Below, piece by piece: positions 8,381-17,121 of a stretch of 60,735 nucleotides of DNA. Each line of letters opens with the position of its first letter. Position 1 is the first letter of the stretch. The stretch spans positions 1 to 60,735 of the forward strand of contig LOER01000030.1 of assembly GCA_001515945.1 (NCBI GenBank), in the 5' to 3' direction. This DNA comes from Desulfitibacter sp. BRH_c19. GTDB taxonomy: Bacteria; Bacillota; DSM-16504; Desulfitibacterales; Desulfitibacteraceae. The translations under genes and the position numbers were made by a program. The notes beneath the pieces were generated by a model. It did not search any database. It saw only the letters and a program-made list of their open reading frames with translations, and was not told the origin of the DNA.

Positions 8381-9058
8381 TTAATTTGAGATACTTTTGA
8401 TACTTGTCATTATAGGTTGTTGATTTTCATCAAGATAATAGCTTATTAGAACTTCATCACCATCAGAAAAGGTACTAAATTCTTCTCTTGCTTCTTCACT
8501 AATACGAAAAACTTTTATTGCAAAATCATCAGGCTGAACCCCACTAATTCTTACTTCAATTGAATTATTATCGATTTGCCCTATATAAGTCCCAGAGTCC
8601 TGTAAAATTTCTGAAGCTTGATGATTTATAGTCTCTGTAATTCCACCATACCTTAACTGCCTATTATCCCTTTCAATTTTTACAAGAATGTGTGGGTAGG
8701 TTAGTACTTGGGTAACTATACTGTCTCCAGATGGTTGGTTAAGCTCTGCCTTGAGCTCAATCTCATTTTCATAGCCTAATAACTCTAAATTTTCAATACT
8801 ATAACCACCTGTAGGCTTTTCTCCCGCAGATAATAATAAATATCTGTTCTCTCCGATTTCATGTTGATGAAGACCCTCAACTTGATAATTCTCCTCATAC
8901 CATTGTTCTAATTCCTTTGGAATTGCATCAGTAATAACTATTTCATAATCTATCTTTCCCATCTTAGGTTCTTTTTCCTCCTGCTTATTTGCATTACAGC
9001 CTACAGCAAATAATATTAGCATAAAAATAGCAACTACTAATATAGTCCTTTTAGCCAT
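8381..9058 (-). CDS. Lipoprotein with PrcB_C-like domain
   Basis: The 225-residue protein starts with a hydrophobic signal ending in LFAVGC, a plausible lipobox, so it is probably a membrane-anchored lipoprotein. Residues 65-115 (YLLLSAGEKPTGGYSIE ... YPHILVKI) match the PrcB_C type of domain, named after the treponemal protease-complex subunit PrcB. The C-terminal third (SGTYIGQIDNNSIEVRI) looks like a small beta-rich domain. ATG 9058 is preferred over an upstream GTG because GGAGT sits eight bases before it. It is a single gene with no operon partner, and its function is unknown. Confidence 0.7.
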   Translation of the reverse strand: MAKRTILVVAIFMLILFAVGCNANKQEEKEPKMGKIDYEIVITDAIPKELEQWYEENYQVEGLHQHEIGENRYLLLSAGEKPTGGYSIENLELLGYENEIELKAELNQPSGDSIVTQVLTYPHILVKIERDNRQLRYGGITETINHQASEILQDSGTYIGQIDNNSIEVRISGVQPDDFAIKVFRISEEAREEFSTFSDGDEVLISYYLDENQQPIMTSIKSISN

Positions 9059-9151
9059 AAAACTCACTCCTATAAAATTTTGTATTTATCCATATAGACG
9101 ATTAGTTTGCTATTAAGTTCCATATATAAAATTAGTTTGAATTGCTATGTA

Positions 9152-10282
9152 TTATTTACGGAAAAATTGTTTAAGCTTTGCCACAAATCCCAGTGGTTTG
9201 TCTTCTTCGTCAATAAAGCTTTTAGTTGAACCATCCTTTAAATTATGGACTTTAGGATTTAATTTTTCTGAGATGGCATATAAGTTTTTTGATGCAGGAG
9301 ATCCTGGGAAAGCAAGAATAAATGGTTCCATTATTTTTACTGCTTTATTTACATTATTATCTCTCAAAATATATCCTAATGGGTATGGTTTAATTTCAAG
9401 AAAGCGCCCTATAACTTCTAACATCCTCTTAGCTACGTTTCTTGCCTCTTCTAGGTCATCCACCATATTAAAAACCATTTTTACCGGCTTCTTAACTTTC
9501 TTTTCATTTAATACCTTAATAAGTGCGTATGCATCAGTAATTGAACTAGGCTCAGGAGTTACTACTACTACAATTTCATCTGCGGGAAGCAGAAAGTTAA
9601 TTACATTACGAGATATACCAGAACCCGTATCAATAATAATTACATCTGCATCGTTCTCTAAAGGTTCAAATAAATCAAAAACCCTATTGAGTTCAGATTC
9701 AGATAGTTCGGTCAGAGATTGGATTCCCGATCCCCCTGCAATTATTTTAATACCCCCTGGACCATCAACTACCACGTCCATTATATTAGTATTAGTTTTA
9801 TTCACTAAGTGCTCAATGGTATATTTTGCTTTTATTCCTAATAAAACATCAACATTAGCAGTACCAAGATCCGCATCAATAATGTATGTCTTTAATCCTT
9901 GTTGGGCAAAGGCAATTGCTGTATTAATTACATAATTTGTTTTGCCAACTCCACCTTTACCGCTTGTAACAGCTACAATTTTTGGAAGACCAGATTTTCT
10001 CCGTTGGTATTTCATAATAGATGCCTTCAGCTTTTTTCCTGGTCTAAAAACCGGAACTGTAGTAGATGATATTTCCAATATCTCACCAGTTCTAGGATTT
10101 CTTCCTACTCTAGCTGCTCTCTCTTTAGCTTCAAAAGAACCAAACCCCAAAACACGTACCTTGTCTCCATTTGCTAATGTTTCTTCAATATTATCAAATA
10201 TGGACGAAACAACTAACTGTGATTTTTTAATAGGAATTTCTGATTCTGCGGACACCCTTGATACTAATTCATTTTTATTCAT
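9152..10282 (-). CDS. HU DNA-binding domain fused to a MinD/FlhG-type ATPase
   Basis: Residues 1-90 form a complete HU/IHF-type protein (MNKNELVSRVSAESEIPIKK; GFGSFEAKERAARVGRNPRT at 46-65; VPVFRPGKKLK). After a basic linker (KYQRRKSGLPK) comes a ParA/MinD ATPase of about 275 residues with the deviant Walker A GKGGVGKT (108-115), IIDADLGTANVDVLLG and IIDTGSGISRNVINF, closest to the FlhG/YlxH group. The frame is unbroken and there is no start with a ribosome binding site at the junction, so it appears to be one polypeptide of 376 residues. GGAGGG lies upstream of ATG 10282. HU bends DNA and MinD-type ATPases place structures in the cell, so a nucleoid-linked positioning role is an inference. 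No flagellar genes are in view. Confidence 0.85.
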   Translation of the reverse strand: MNKNELVSRVSAESEIPIKKSQLVVSSIFDNIEETLANGDKVRVLGFGSFEAKERAARVGRNPRTGEILEISSTTVPVFRPGKKLKASIMKYQRRKSGLPKIVAVTSGKGGVGKTNYVINTAIAFAQQGLKTYIIDADLGTANVDVLLGIKAKYTIEHLVNKTNTNIMDVVVDGPGGIKIIAGGSGIQSLTELSESELNRVFDLFEPLENDADVIIIDTGSGISRNVINFLLPADEIVVVVTPEPSSITDAYALIKVLNEKKVKKPVKMVFNMVDDLEEARNVAKRMLEVIGRFLEIKPYPLGYILRDNNVNKAVKIMEPFILAFPGSPASKNLYAISEKLNPKVHNLKDGSTKSFIDEEDKPLGFVAKLKQFFRK

Positions 10283-10453
10283 AAAAGTATACCCTCCACT
10301 TATTAGCTTGTTGTTAATTTTGAATATTCCACATAATGTAATGTTTTCCTTCATATTTCAACCTTTTATTTCTCAAATTGCCAAATTTTGCAGGAATTAT
10401 CTAGAATATATAGAAAATAAAAACTAGTACAGCTTTTATGAGGAGGAATATAA

Positions 10454-11215
10454 ATGGCAGGTCTAGGTGAGAAGTTTATAAAAGCAAGGGAGAAAAAAGG
10501 ATTATCTATTATACAAGTTGAAAATGCAACAAGTATCAATAGTAAATACCTATTAGCATTAGAGGAAGAGAGATTTGTTAACCTACCTGATAAAGCCTTT
10601 ATAGAAGAAGTCATAAAAACCTATGGCTCTTATCTTGGGCTAAACTATTCCAAACTGCTAGTAGAATTTAACACCATTTGGATGGATGCAAATACCGCAA
10701 AGGAATATATTAAAGAAACATACACTAAACCACCAGGACGTGGATCCACAAATCCAATTTCGAGAAAAAAAATAGCTATAGCTGGACTTTTAGTTGTTTT
10801 AATTCTTATCTTCTTTGTTGGTTTTCAAAAAGAACAAGTACCAGATCCTAGTCCCCCCATAGTTGCTTTAGAAGAACAGCAAACATCTCCTATTGATAAT
10901 CATGATTTGGGTACTATAGAAACTACTAAGGAAGAAACTCCAGAAGCAATAGAGCCTGAAGTAGTAGAGCCAGAAGCAGATAGTATAGAACTCAAAGTTC
11001 TAGTTGCTAGAAGTGACTGTTGGTTGGAAGTCCAAGTAGATGAAGAAGTGGTAATGTATCGTCTTGTTCCCAAAGGAGAAGATCTCATATTTGAAGCTAA
11101 TAGTGAAATAAACATACTCTTCGGTAATGCAGCTGCTGTGGATGTTACATATAATGGACAATTTCTAGGACCACTAGGAGAAGAAAATCAAGTAATAAGA
11201 AAAACTTTTAATTAA
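10454..11215 (+). CDS. rodZ: RodZ-like cell shape protein (HTH, membrane helix, DUF4115)
   Basis: The 253-residue protein has an N-terminal HTH_25 domain (LGEKFIKAREKKGLSIIQVE; SSKY-type helix-turn-helix to about residue 70), a basic patch and one membrane helix (AIAGLLVVLILIFFVGF, 107-123). An acidic, proline-rich extracellular linker and a C-terminal DUF4115 beta domain (CWLEVQVDEEVVMYRLV ... GQFLGPLG) follow. This is the RodZ layout; RodZ links MreB filaments to the elongation machinery. GGAGGA precedes ATG 10454. It is divergent from the HU-ATPase fusion, with about 170 bp between them. Confidence 0.85.
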   Translation: MAGLGEKFIKAREKKGLSIIQVENATSINSKYLLALEEERFVNLPDKAFIEEVIKTYGSYLGLNYSKLLVEFNTIWMDANTAKEYIKETYTKPPGRGSTNPISRKKIAIAGLLVVLILIFFVGFQKEQVPDPSPPIVALEEQQTSPIDNHDLGTIETTKEETPEAIEPEVVEPEADSIELKVLVARSDCWLEVQVDEEVVMYRLVPKGEDLIFEANSEINILFGNAAAVDVTYNGQFLGPLGEENQVIRKTFN

Positions 11216-11222
11216 AATGCTA

Positions 11223-11243
11223 AAGGCTGTTTATTACAGCCTT
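11223..11243 (+). terminator. Rho-independent terminator after rodZ
   Basis: AAGGCTGT pairs with ACAGCCTT around a 5-nt loop, followed by CTTTTC. Confidence 0.8.
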
Positions 11244-11428
11244 CTTTTCATGTGAACAAAAGTTACCAAATATCATACATTTGGGTGATATTAACTTATT
11301 ATTGCTTTTTATATACTTGAAGTGAGAATCAATATGTATATCTTCCATAATTCGACAAATACTCTGAAGGAATTGTTACCAATAAAGTGGAAATTTTTAA
11401 ATGAATATTTCTGAGGTGGTGTAACTTA

Positions 11429-12583
11429 ATGCCAACTGTAAAGTGGTATAGTTCATTAGGTCTACAAAGGAAATCATGCTCAATAAAAATACAAAAATCT
11501 AAAGGCATGAGTGAACCACAATTAGATAAACAAAGCAATCAAGAAAACCTTATTCTCTCAAAGGCTCTTTTCTCTAAGACTTTTCACAATAATCCTAACT
11601 TGCTATTCATATCCAATATAGATGGTAAGCTTATTGACGTAAATAAAGCCGCTATTAATTCAACAGGTTATACTCGGGATGAATTCTTGAAAATGTCTGA
11701 TATTCAAAAGAATTTTTGTATAGTAAAAGAAGATAGTCACACACAAAGTGTGTCAGATGACGGGAAAACAGGCAATAAATGGGTAACATTTCAAACGAAA
11801 GCAGGTGAAATAAAAAAAGGCATACTAACCGTTGAAAACATAGATATTAATGGGAATATCTATGTTTTACAAGAAATTGTTGATATAACAGGGAAAAACA
11901 AATTTAATCAAGAAATGGAACATTTAGATCGGCTAAGTATAGTTGGTAAAATGGCTGCCAGTATCGCCCATGAGGTTCGAAACCCGTTAACGACTGTGAG
12001 GGGTTTTTTGCAACTTTTACAAAAAAAGGAAGATTGTTCCCCTTATATGGACTATTTTAAAATTATGATAGATGAAATCGATAGAGCTAACTTAATTATT
12101 AGTGAATTCCTATCCTTTGCTGGTAATAAGAACAAACCATCCTCCAAGGGTAATTTAAAAAACATTATTGAAAACCTTTTACCCTTGTTATATGCTAATT
12201 CCACACAGGATGGTAAAGATATTAATTCCAAGTTACTTGATGTACCTAATATCCTCTTGGATCAGAGCGAAGTTCGTCAATTAGTATTAAATCTTGTAAG
12301 AAACGGTTTAGAGGCTATGAATAAAGGAGGCACTTTAACTGTAAATACATATGCTGAAAATAGTTATGTAGTTCTTAGTATTATCGATGAAGGTCCAGGT
12401 TTTTCAAAGGAAGCCTTAGATAATCTGGGTAATCCATTCTTTACTACAAAGGATAAGGGTACTGGTCTTGGACTGTCAATTTGCTATAGTATTGCCCGCA
12501 GACACAATGCCATTATAGAAATAGATTCAATCCCTGGCAAAACAAATATCATGGTAAAATTCCCCATATTAGATCAATTATAA
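11429..12583 (+). CDS. Orphan PAS-domain sensor histidine kinase
   Basis: The 384-residue protein has no clear membrane segment and is probably cytosolic. A PAS domain spans residues 50-155 (NLLFISNIDGKLIDVNKAAI). It is followed by a HisKA domain with the phospho-acceptor His181 in SIAHEVRNPLTTVRGFLQLL, and an HATPase domain with the N box LVRNGLEAMNKGG, DEGPGFS and FFTTKDKGTGLGLSI. The family resembles sporulation kinases KinB to KinE, but that link is only suggestive. No response regulator lies next to it. GAGGTGG precedes the ATG, and a terminator follows directly. Confidence 0.88.
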   Translation: MPTVKWYSSLGLQRKSCSIKIQKSKGMSEPQLDKQSNQENLILSKALFSKTFHNNPNLLFISNIDGKLIDVNKAAINSTGYTRDEFLKMSDIQKNFCIVKEDSHTQSVSDDGKTGNKWVTFQTKAGEIKKGILTVENIDINGNIYVLQEIVDITGKNKFNQEMEHLDRLSIVGKMAASIAHEVRNPLTTVRGFLQLLQKKEDCSPYMDYFKIMIDEIDRANLIISEFLSFAGNKNKPSSKGNLKNIIENLLPLLYANSTQDGKDINSKLLDVPNILLDQSEVRQLVLNLVRNGLEAMNKGGTLTVNTYAENSYVVLSIIDEGPGFSKEALDNLGNPFFTTKDKGTGLGLSICYSIARRHNAIIEIDSIPGKTNIMVKFPILDQL

Positions 12584-12584
12584 A

Positions 12585-12608
12585 ACCAGGTTGCATTAAC
12601 AACCTGGT
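12585..12608. terminator. Convergent terminator between the kinase and garR
   Basis: ACCAGGTT (12585-12592) pairs with AACCTGGT (12601-12608). It can serve both the plus-strand kinase and the minus-strand hyi-garR pair. Confidence 0.65.
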
Positions 12609-12629
12609 CAGTAATACTAGATTTGACCA

Positions 12630-13517
12630 TTATCGTTTAACTTCTATATTTGAAAGCCTTTCAAAATACCTGATTAATGCCCCATGGTCAGCTTCTCCTA
12701 ACCCATCTGTTTTCAATGCCTGCAGCATCTCCATTATGGAGGCCGTCAAAGGCAACGGAACACCAATCTCATGTCCCGTATCAAGAACATTACCAAGATC
12801 CTTTATATGTAGCTTAATCTTAAAACCAGGATCAAACTTCCGATCCATTACTAGCGGAGCCTTAGCATCTAAGACTGTACTGCCTGCCAAACCTCCCCTA
12901 ATGGCTTGATACACCTTGTCTGGGTCTACTCCTGACTTAGTTGCAAGCACAAGCGCTTCACTCATAGCAGCTATATTTCCTGCAACTATAATCTGGTTAG
13001 CAAGCTTTGTCACATTACCTGCTCCTATATCACCACATAATACTGCAGATGCACCTACTTCCTTTAAAATTGGCAAACACTCATCAAAATCAGATTGTAA
13101 TCCACCAACCATAATTGATAGCGTACCATCAATAGCTTTTGGCTCTCCTCCGCTTACTGGAGCATCTAACATTCGTACTTGTTTCTTTGCCAACGCTTGC
13201 TCTATCTCTCTACTTACTAATGGTGCAATTGAACTCATATCTATAACAATAGAGCCATTTTTTGCCCCTTCAATAACTCCACTTTCCCCAAGAATAACTT
13301 CTTTAACTTCGGGAGAATTCGGTAGCATTGTTATAATAACATCTGTCCGTGATGCAACTTCTTTAGGCGAAGAGCCAGCCTCTGCTCCTGCTTTAACAAG
13401 TTCCTCTATTGGTTTAGGAAAAATATCGTAGACAACAAGCTCATATCCTGCCTTTAATAGGTTTAAACTCATTGGCTTGCCCATAATGCCCAACCCTATA
13501 AAACCAACTTTTTTCAT
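12630..13517 (-). CDS. garR: 2-hydroxy-3-oxopropionate (tartronate semialdehyde) reductase-like
   Basis: This 295-residue NAD(P)-dependent beta-hydroxyacid dehydrogenase has an N-terminal Rossmann motif (VGFIGLGIMGKPMSLNLLKAG) and a substrate-binding DAPVSGGEPKAIDGTLSIM. The catalytic lysine is in GNVTKLANQII. Length and motifs suit tartronate semialdehyde reductase, though 3-hydroxyisobutyrate-type enzymes share them. I start at ATG 13517, because MKKVGFIG is the usual family start and the longer upstream reading covers the ribosome binding site. It lies just downstream of hyi, and the pair interconverts hydroxypyruvate, tartronate semialdehyde and glycerate. No glyoxylate carboligase gene is in view. 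Confidence 0.75.
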   Translation of the reverse strand: MKKVGFIGLGIMGKPMSLNLLKAGYELVVYDIFPKPIEELVKAGAEAGSSPKEVASRTDVIITMLPNSPEVKEVILGESGVIEGAKNGSIVIDMSSIAPLVSREIEQALAKKQVRMLDAPVSGGEPKAIDGTLSIMVGGLQSDFDECLPILKEVGASAVLCGDIGAGNVTKLANQIIVAGNIAAMSEALVLATKSGVDPDKVYQAIRGGLAGSTVLDAKAPLVMDRKFDPGFKIKLHIKDLGNVLDTGHEIGVPLPLTASIMEMLQALKTDGLGEADHGALIRYFERLSNIEVKR

Positions 13518-13558
13518 ACTAGGTTTTACCCTCCTTATTATTTTTTGCATCTATAAAT

Positions 13559-14344
13559 TTAAAGCTTGTACCCGTACTCCTTAACCCATCCTAATGATTC
13601 AAATGTATTGGGCTCTGGTTTATACTCCAGACCTATATATCCATTGTATCCTAGCCTTTCTATTTCATCGAATAAGAACGTAAAATCAATATCACCTGTG
13701 CCTGGTTGATGTCTACCTGGGTTATCTGCAATTTGTATATGACCTATTTTATCAAAGTAATTATTTAGAATACTCTTGTGATTTTCAGTTTCACGTTCAG
13801 CGTGATAAATATCATATTGAAGATAAACATTAGGGCGGTTAACCTCTGAAATTAGTTTCAATACTGCATCAGTCGTATTGAGATAAAACCCAGGAATATC
13901 ATAGTGATTGATAGGTTCAACCATTAAATTTATATCATATTTAGCAAACTCATCAGCTGCATAGCAAATATTTTCAACCAAGTTTTCCCAGATACTACTA
14001 TTGGAGCTTTGCTCATCTACCTTTCCTACTAAACAATTTACTCTATTGACACCAAACTTTTGAGCAGCCGCAATACCCTTCTCAACTCCGCCCCTAAATT
14101 CACTTTTTCGTTCTGGGTTAAATGCTATTCCTCGATCACCTTCCTCCCAGTTTCCCGCAGACAAATTAAACAGTACTAGCTTTAGGCTATGTTGTTTAAG
14201 CTGTTTCTCAATTTCATCTAGATTAAAATCATATGGAAACATAAATTCTACATAATTAAATCCTGCCTTTCGAGCTGCCCCAAAACGCTCCATAAAAGGT
14301 AATTCTGTAAACAAAAAAGTTAAGTTTGCAGTAAATCTAAGCAT
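13559..14344 (-). CDS. hyi: Hydroxypyruvate isomerase-like TIM-barrel enzyme
   Basis: The 261-residue xylose-isomerase-like barrel contains LRFTANLTFLFTELPFMERF at the start, FNLSAGNWEEGDRGIA, the metal-binding MVEPINHYDIPGFYL and HIQIADNPGRHQPGTGDID. This pattern is that of hydroxypyruvate isomerase (Hyi), which interconverts hydroxypyruvate and tartronate semialdehyde. ATG 14344 follows AAGGAGG by six bases; the in-frame upstream codons are dropped. It is co-transcribed with garR, 41 nt downstream. Confidence 0.82.
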   Translation of the reverse strand: MLRFTANLTFLFTELPFMERFGAARKAGFNYVEFMFPYDFNLDEIEKQLKQHSLKLVLFNLSAGNWEEGDRGIAFNPERKSEFRGGVEKGIAAAQKFGVNRVNCLVGKVDEQSSNSSIWENLVENICYAADEFAKYDINLMVEPINHYDIPGFYLNTTDAVLKLISEVNRPNVYLQYDIYHAERETENHKSILNNYFDKIGHIQIADNPGRHQPGTGDIDFTFLFDEIERLGYNGYIGLEYKPEPNTFESLGWVKEYGYKL

Positions 14345-14534
14345 TGTATTCCTCCTTTTTGAAAATTTTATTAACACAAATCATACGAAAAGCATTACTT
14401 ATGTATATTCTACAGTATTACTAGTTATATTCAATTATTTCCAGCGAAACAAAGTAGTTGTTTTGGAAAAAATTCTAATTATAAGTTATACTTGTAAAAG
14501 TAGAAATAAATAAAAAAACTTGTTGGAGGTAGCT

Positions 14535-15602
14535 ATGAATAAAGTATGGTATGCTCCTATTCAGGAAGCTAATAATGAAATAATGTCTGATTTGATAATT
14601 AAACTACATAAGGAAGCTAGGTTTCATGAGATATTTTCTGTGGATGATTTTACTGCTCTAAAAATACATTTCGGAGAAAAAAATAATACAGGACATATTA
14701 AACCTGATTGGCTAAAACCCTATATTGATTTACTCAAGGAAACTGGCTGTAAACCCTTTTTGACTGATACAAATACCCTCTATAAAGGCCAAAGAGATAA
14801 TACGATAGACCACCTTATGCAGGCATATATGCATGGATTTTGTATAGAAAACCTTGGTATACCAATTATTATCTCAGATGGACTTCTTTCCAAGAATTAC
14901 TCTGAAGTCAAAATTCCTGGTAACCATTTTGAATCTGTTAAAATAGCAAATGATATTCTACATAGTAATTCTATGGTAGTATTGAGCCACCTAACAGGCC
15001 ACATTTTGAGTGGTTTTGGTGCCGCCATTAAAAACCTTGCTATGGGGACCGCTCCTAGGAGCGGTAAACAAGTCCAGCATGCTGATGTTAAGCCAAAGGT
15101 AAATCCAGAAAAATGCACAGGCTGCAGTATCTGCACACAGTGGTGCCCTAAGAATGCCATTGAAGTATACGATGGTGTAGCTAGGATAGATGTAGAAAGT
15201 TGCTATGGATGTGCTGAATGTATAGCCACATGCCGTCATGACGCCATTGGTCATAGCTTTGGAAATGCTTCAAAACCACTACAGGAGAAAATGGCTGAAT
15301 ATGCTTTAGGTGCTGTATCTAACAAAGAAAACAAAATTTGCTATTTTAATTTCTTAATTCATATAACTAAGGAATGTGACTGTATGGATAAAGCTCAGGA
15401 TAAGATATCCAATGATATTGGAATCTTGGCATCCTATGATCCTGTTGCTATAGATAAAGCCTCAATAGACATGTTAACTAAAAGTGCCAATGAAGATCTG
15501 CTCCATAAACTATGGCCAAACAATGATTACAACGTTCAGCTTGACTATGCAGAGAAAATTGGTCTTGGCAGCAAAAATTATAAACTTATTGAAGTCAGGT
15601 AG
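14535..15602 (+). CDS. DUF362 protein with two [4Fe-4S] ferredoxin motifs
   Basis: The 355-residue protein has the DUF362 fold, with LKIHFGEKNNTGHIKPDWLK near the N terminus, GFGAAIKNLAMG in the middle and ILASYDPVAIDKASIDM near the end. A bacterial ferredoxin insert sits at about residues 190-240 (CTGCSICTQWCPKNAI and CYGCAECIATCRHDAI). Many anaerobes carry this arrangement. It is probably a cytosolic redox protein of unknown partner. TTGGAGG sets ATG 14535 as start rather than the TTG 15 bases upstream. It stands alone between hyi and the tungstate block. Confidence 0.85.
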   Translation: MNKVWYAPIQEANNEIMSDLIIKLHKEARFHEIFSVDDFTALKIHFGEKNNTGHIKPDWLKPYIDLLKETGCKPFLTDTNTLYKGQRDNTIDHLMQAYMHGFCIENLGIPIIISDGLLSKNYSEVKIPGNHFESVKIANDILHSNSMVVLSHLTGHILSGFGAAIKNLAMGTAPRSGKQVQHADVKPKVNPEKCTGCSICTQWCPKNAIEVYDGVARIDVESCYGCAECIATCRHDAIGHSFGNASKPLQEKMAEYALGAVSNKENKICYFNFLIHITKECDCMDKAQDKISNDIGILASYDPVAIDKASIDMLTKSANEDLLHKLWPNNDYNVQLDYAEKIGLGSKNYKLIEVR

Positions 15603-15663
15603 TGTTTTGAGGGGTTATAAAAATGCTAATTATAAGACGTGCCGGCTGCAAAAATAAGCTGCC

Positions 15664-16818
15664 TTATTCTACTTCAAATATTGGCCTTCCATGATCCAAA
15701 CAGCTAAAGCTTTTAATTATTTCCTTACATTCTGCAGTACGAAGCCAATTACTAAAGACCATGGCTTCTTTACAAGCGACCCCTGGAACCTTATCAGGGT
15801 TTACTATCGTTAATGAGAATTGGTTTATTAATTCCTGGGGTGCTCCTTCGTTGCTAGCTCCATAAACTATGGAAACATTCTTGTCAGGTTTAGAAAAAAC
15901 ATAGGTTGCATAATCAATTAGTGTGTATGCATTATTTTCAATTGCATATTTTAATGTGCCAAGATTTCCCACAACCCCTGGGCAAGTGATATACCAGTCT
16001 CGTTCTAGTACAGTTCCTGTACATCTCCAGATTTTTAACTCCTGTAAATGTGTGCCAGAATTATCTCCTCTACTGACGAATAGATTTTTAGACTGTGCGA
16101 TCCTTTCAAAAACCTGTGCCGTGGTGGCATTAGGGCTAAGTCCTTTAATATCTGCCGGGTCATCTTTAGGTCCAACAACTATATAGTTATTAGTCATAAC
16201 AGGTATTTTTGACTTACCCCATCCATCCTCGATAAACCTATCCTCCAGCTCAGGTGCGTGGCTTAACACCATGTCAACTCTCCCAGTTTTTGCAATTTCT
16301 AAGGCACGTCCACTTCCTAAAGGTATATGCCTTACAAGAATGCCTGAATACTTATAGAAAGCTTGCTCAAGAATATCCAAAAGACCTGTTTCAACTGGCT
16401 CAATAGTACTTGCAAGTAGCAGATGTTTATTAAGAAATTCATGGATTTCCATTGTATTATTAGACCTTAAATCAATACTTTTAGAGCTCTCAAGAAATTG
16501 CTGTAAATGACCATCTACCTCATTCTTAAAAGTCTTGTATTTTGAAAGAAGAGCTTTACCCTCTTCTGTGACAATAGCACCTCCGCCAGAATGTCCACCT
16601 ATCTTTTTATCAAGTAGTTTTACACCCATAGATTTTTCAGAAGCCTTAATCAACCCCCAGGCATATCTATATGAAACCTCCATGTGTGAAGCAGCTTTGC
16701 TTATGGAGCCATAAAGCATTATATTTTCTAATAATAGAAATAGATTATTACCTGATAATGATTGGTCTATCCCTAGCTCAACAGACACTCTTATATTAGT
16801 TTCTGTTTTCTTCTTCAA
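15664..16818 (-). CDS. ModE-type HTH fused to a TupA-like oxyanion sensor (tungstate regulator)
   Basis: The 384-residue protein begins with a ModE/LysR-type winged helix (SISKAASHMEVSYRYAWGLI, about 35-60). From about residue 115 it has a periplasmic-binding-protein-like domain without a signal peptide. That domain mirrors the neighbouring TupA: IPLGSGRALEIAKTGRVDMV and FVSRGDNSGTHLQELKIW here, against AVGTGQALEMGKMGEADVLL and FVSRGDDSGTHKKELAIW in TupA. The cytosolic sensor therefore likely binds tungstate or molybdate and controls the adjacent tup operon. It is separated from tupC by a terminator and a long hairpin. Confidence 0.85.
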   Translation of the reverse strand: MKKKTETNIRVSVELGIDQSLSGNNLFLLLENIMLYGSISKAASHMEVSYRYAWGLIKASEKSMGVKLLDKKIGGHSGGGAIVTEEGKALLSKYKTFKNEVDGHLQQFLESSKSIDLRSNNTMEIHEFLNKHLLLASTIEPVETGLLDILEQAFYKYSGILVRHIPLGSGRALEIAKTGRVDMVLSHAPELEDRFIEDGWGKSKIPVMTNNYIVVGPKDDPADIKGLSPNATTAQVFERIAQSKNLFVSRGDNSGTHLQELKIWRCTGTVLERDWYITCPGVVGNLGTLKYAIENNAYTLIDYATYVFSKPDKNVSIVYGASNEGAPQELINQFSLTIVNPDKVPGVACKEAMVFSNWLRTAECKEIIKSFSCLDHGRPIFEVE

Positions 16819-16890
16819 ATATACCCTCTCCTAACAAGAAGTTCTAAGGATATTATAGCAATAAACAGTCTTTATTGAAAATAAAACAAA

Positions 16891-16963
16891 ACTTGGCTTG
16901 CGCCAGTAGTTCTAGCATTGGGAATCCGATGCGTAGAAATACCAGTACTATAGTGCGCCAAGT
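16891..16963 (-). ncRNA. Candidate structured leader of the tungstate regulator gene
   Basis: A long imperfect hairpin lies 73 bp upstream of the regulator start. ACTTGGC (16891-16897) pairs with GCCAAGT (16957-16963), and an inner GCATTGG-GAAT-CCGATGC stem caps it. On the minus strand the outer stem is followed by TTTTGTTTTATTTTC, so it could act as an attenuator or terminator. It does not match any riboswitch I recognise. The tup operon already has its own terminator at 17045-17066, so this looks like a separate element. Confidence 0.4.
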
Positions 16964-17044
16964 CCTTAGACGTAGGTGGAAGCCTTAGTCTTTGTGAATA
17001 CTATCTACCTTGTTGAAGTTATATTTTCTGATAGTATAAAAAGA

Positions 17045-17066
17045 AGGCAACAAATAAATGCTGCCT
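17045..17066 (-). terminator. Terminator of the tup operon
   Basis: On the minus strand AGGCA and TGCCT form the stem around an AT-rich loop, followed by TCTTTTTAT. It lies 55 nt after the tupC stop. Confidence 0.7.
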
Positions 17067-17121
17067 CTAAGAGTATTTGATTTAGCTGGCTATGCCAACT
17101 TATTTAAAGCAAATTTTTACC

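Noticed and set aside
9152-10282. Two separate genes (HU and MinD) instead of one fusion
   Set aside because: There is no stop, no ribosome binding site and no well-placed start codon at the junction.
9147-10427. Long plus-strand open frames opposite the HU-ATPase gene
   Set aside because: They are antisense shadows of the minus-strand gene, whose motifs and ribosome binding site are clear.
16921-16965. Weak resemblance to a 16S rRNA stretch (GATGCGTAGAAATACC)
   Set aside because: Only about a dozen bases agree and the following bases diverge. The segment is better explained by its own hairpin.
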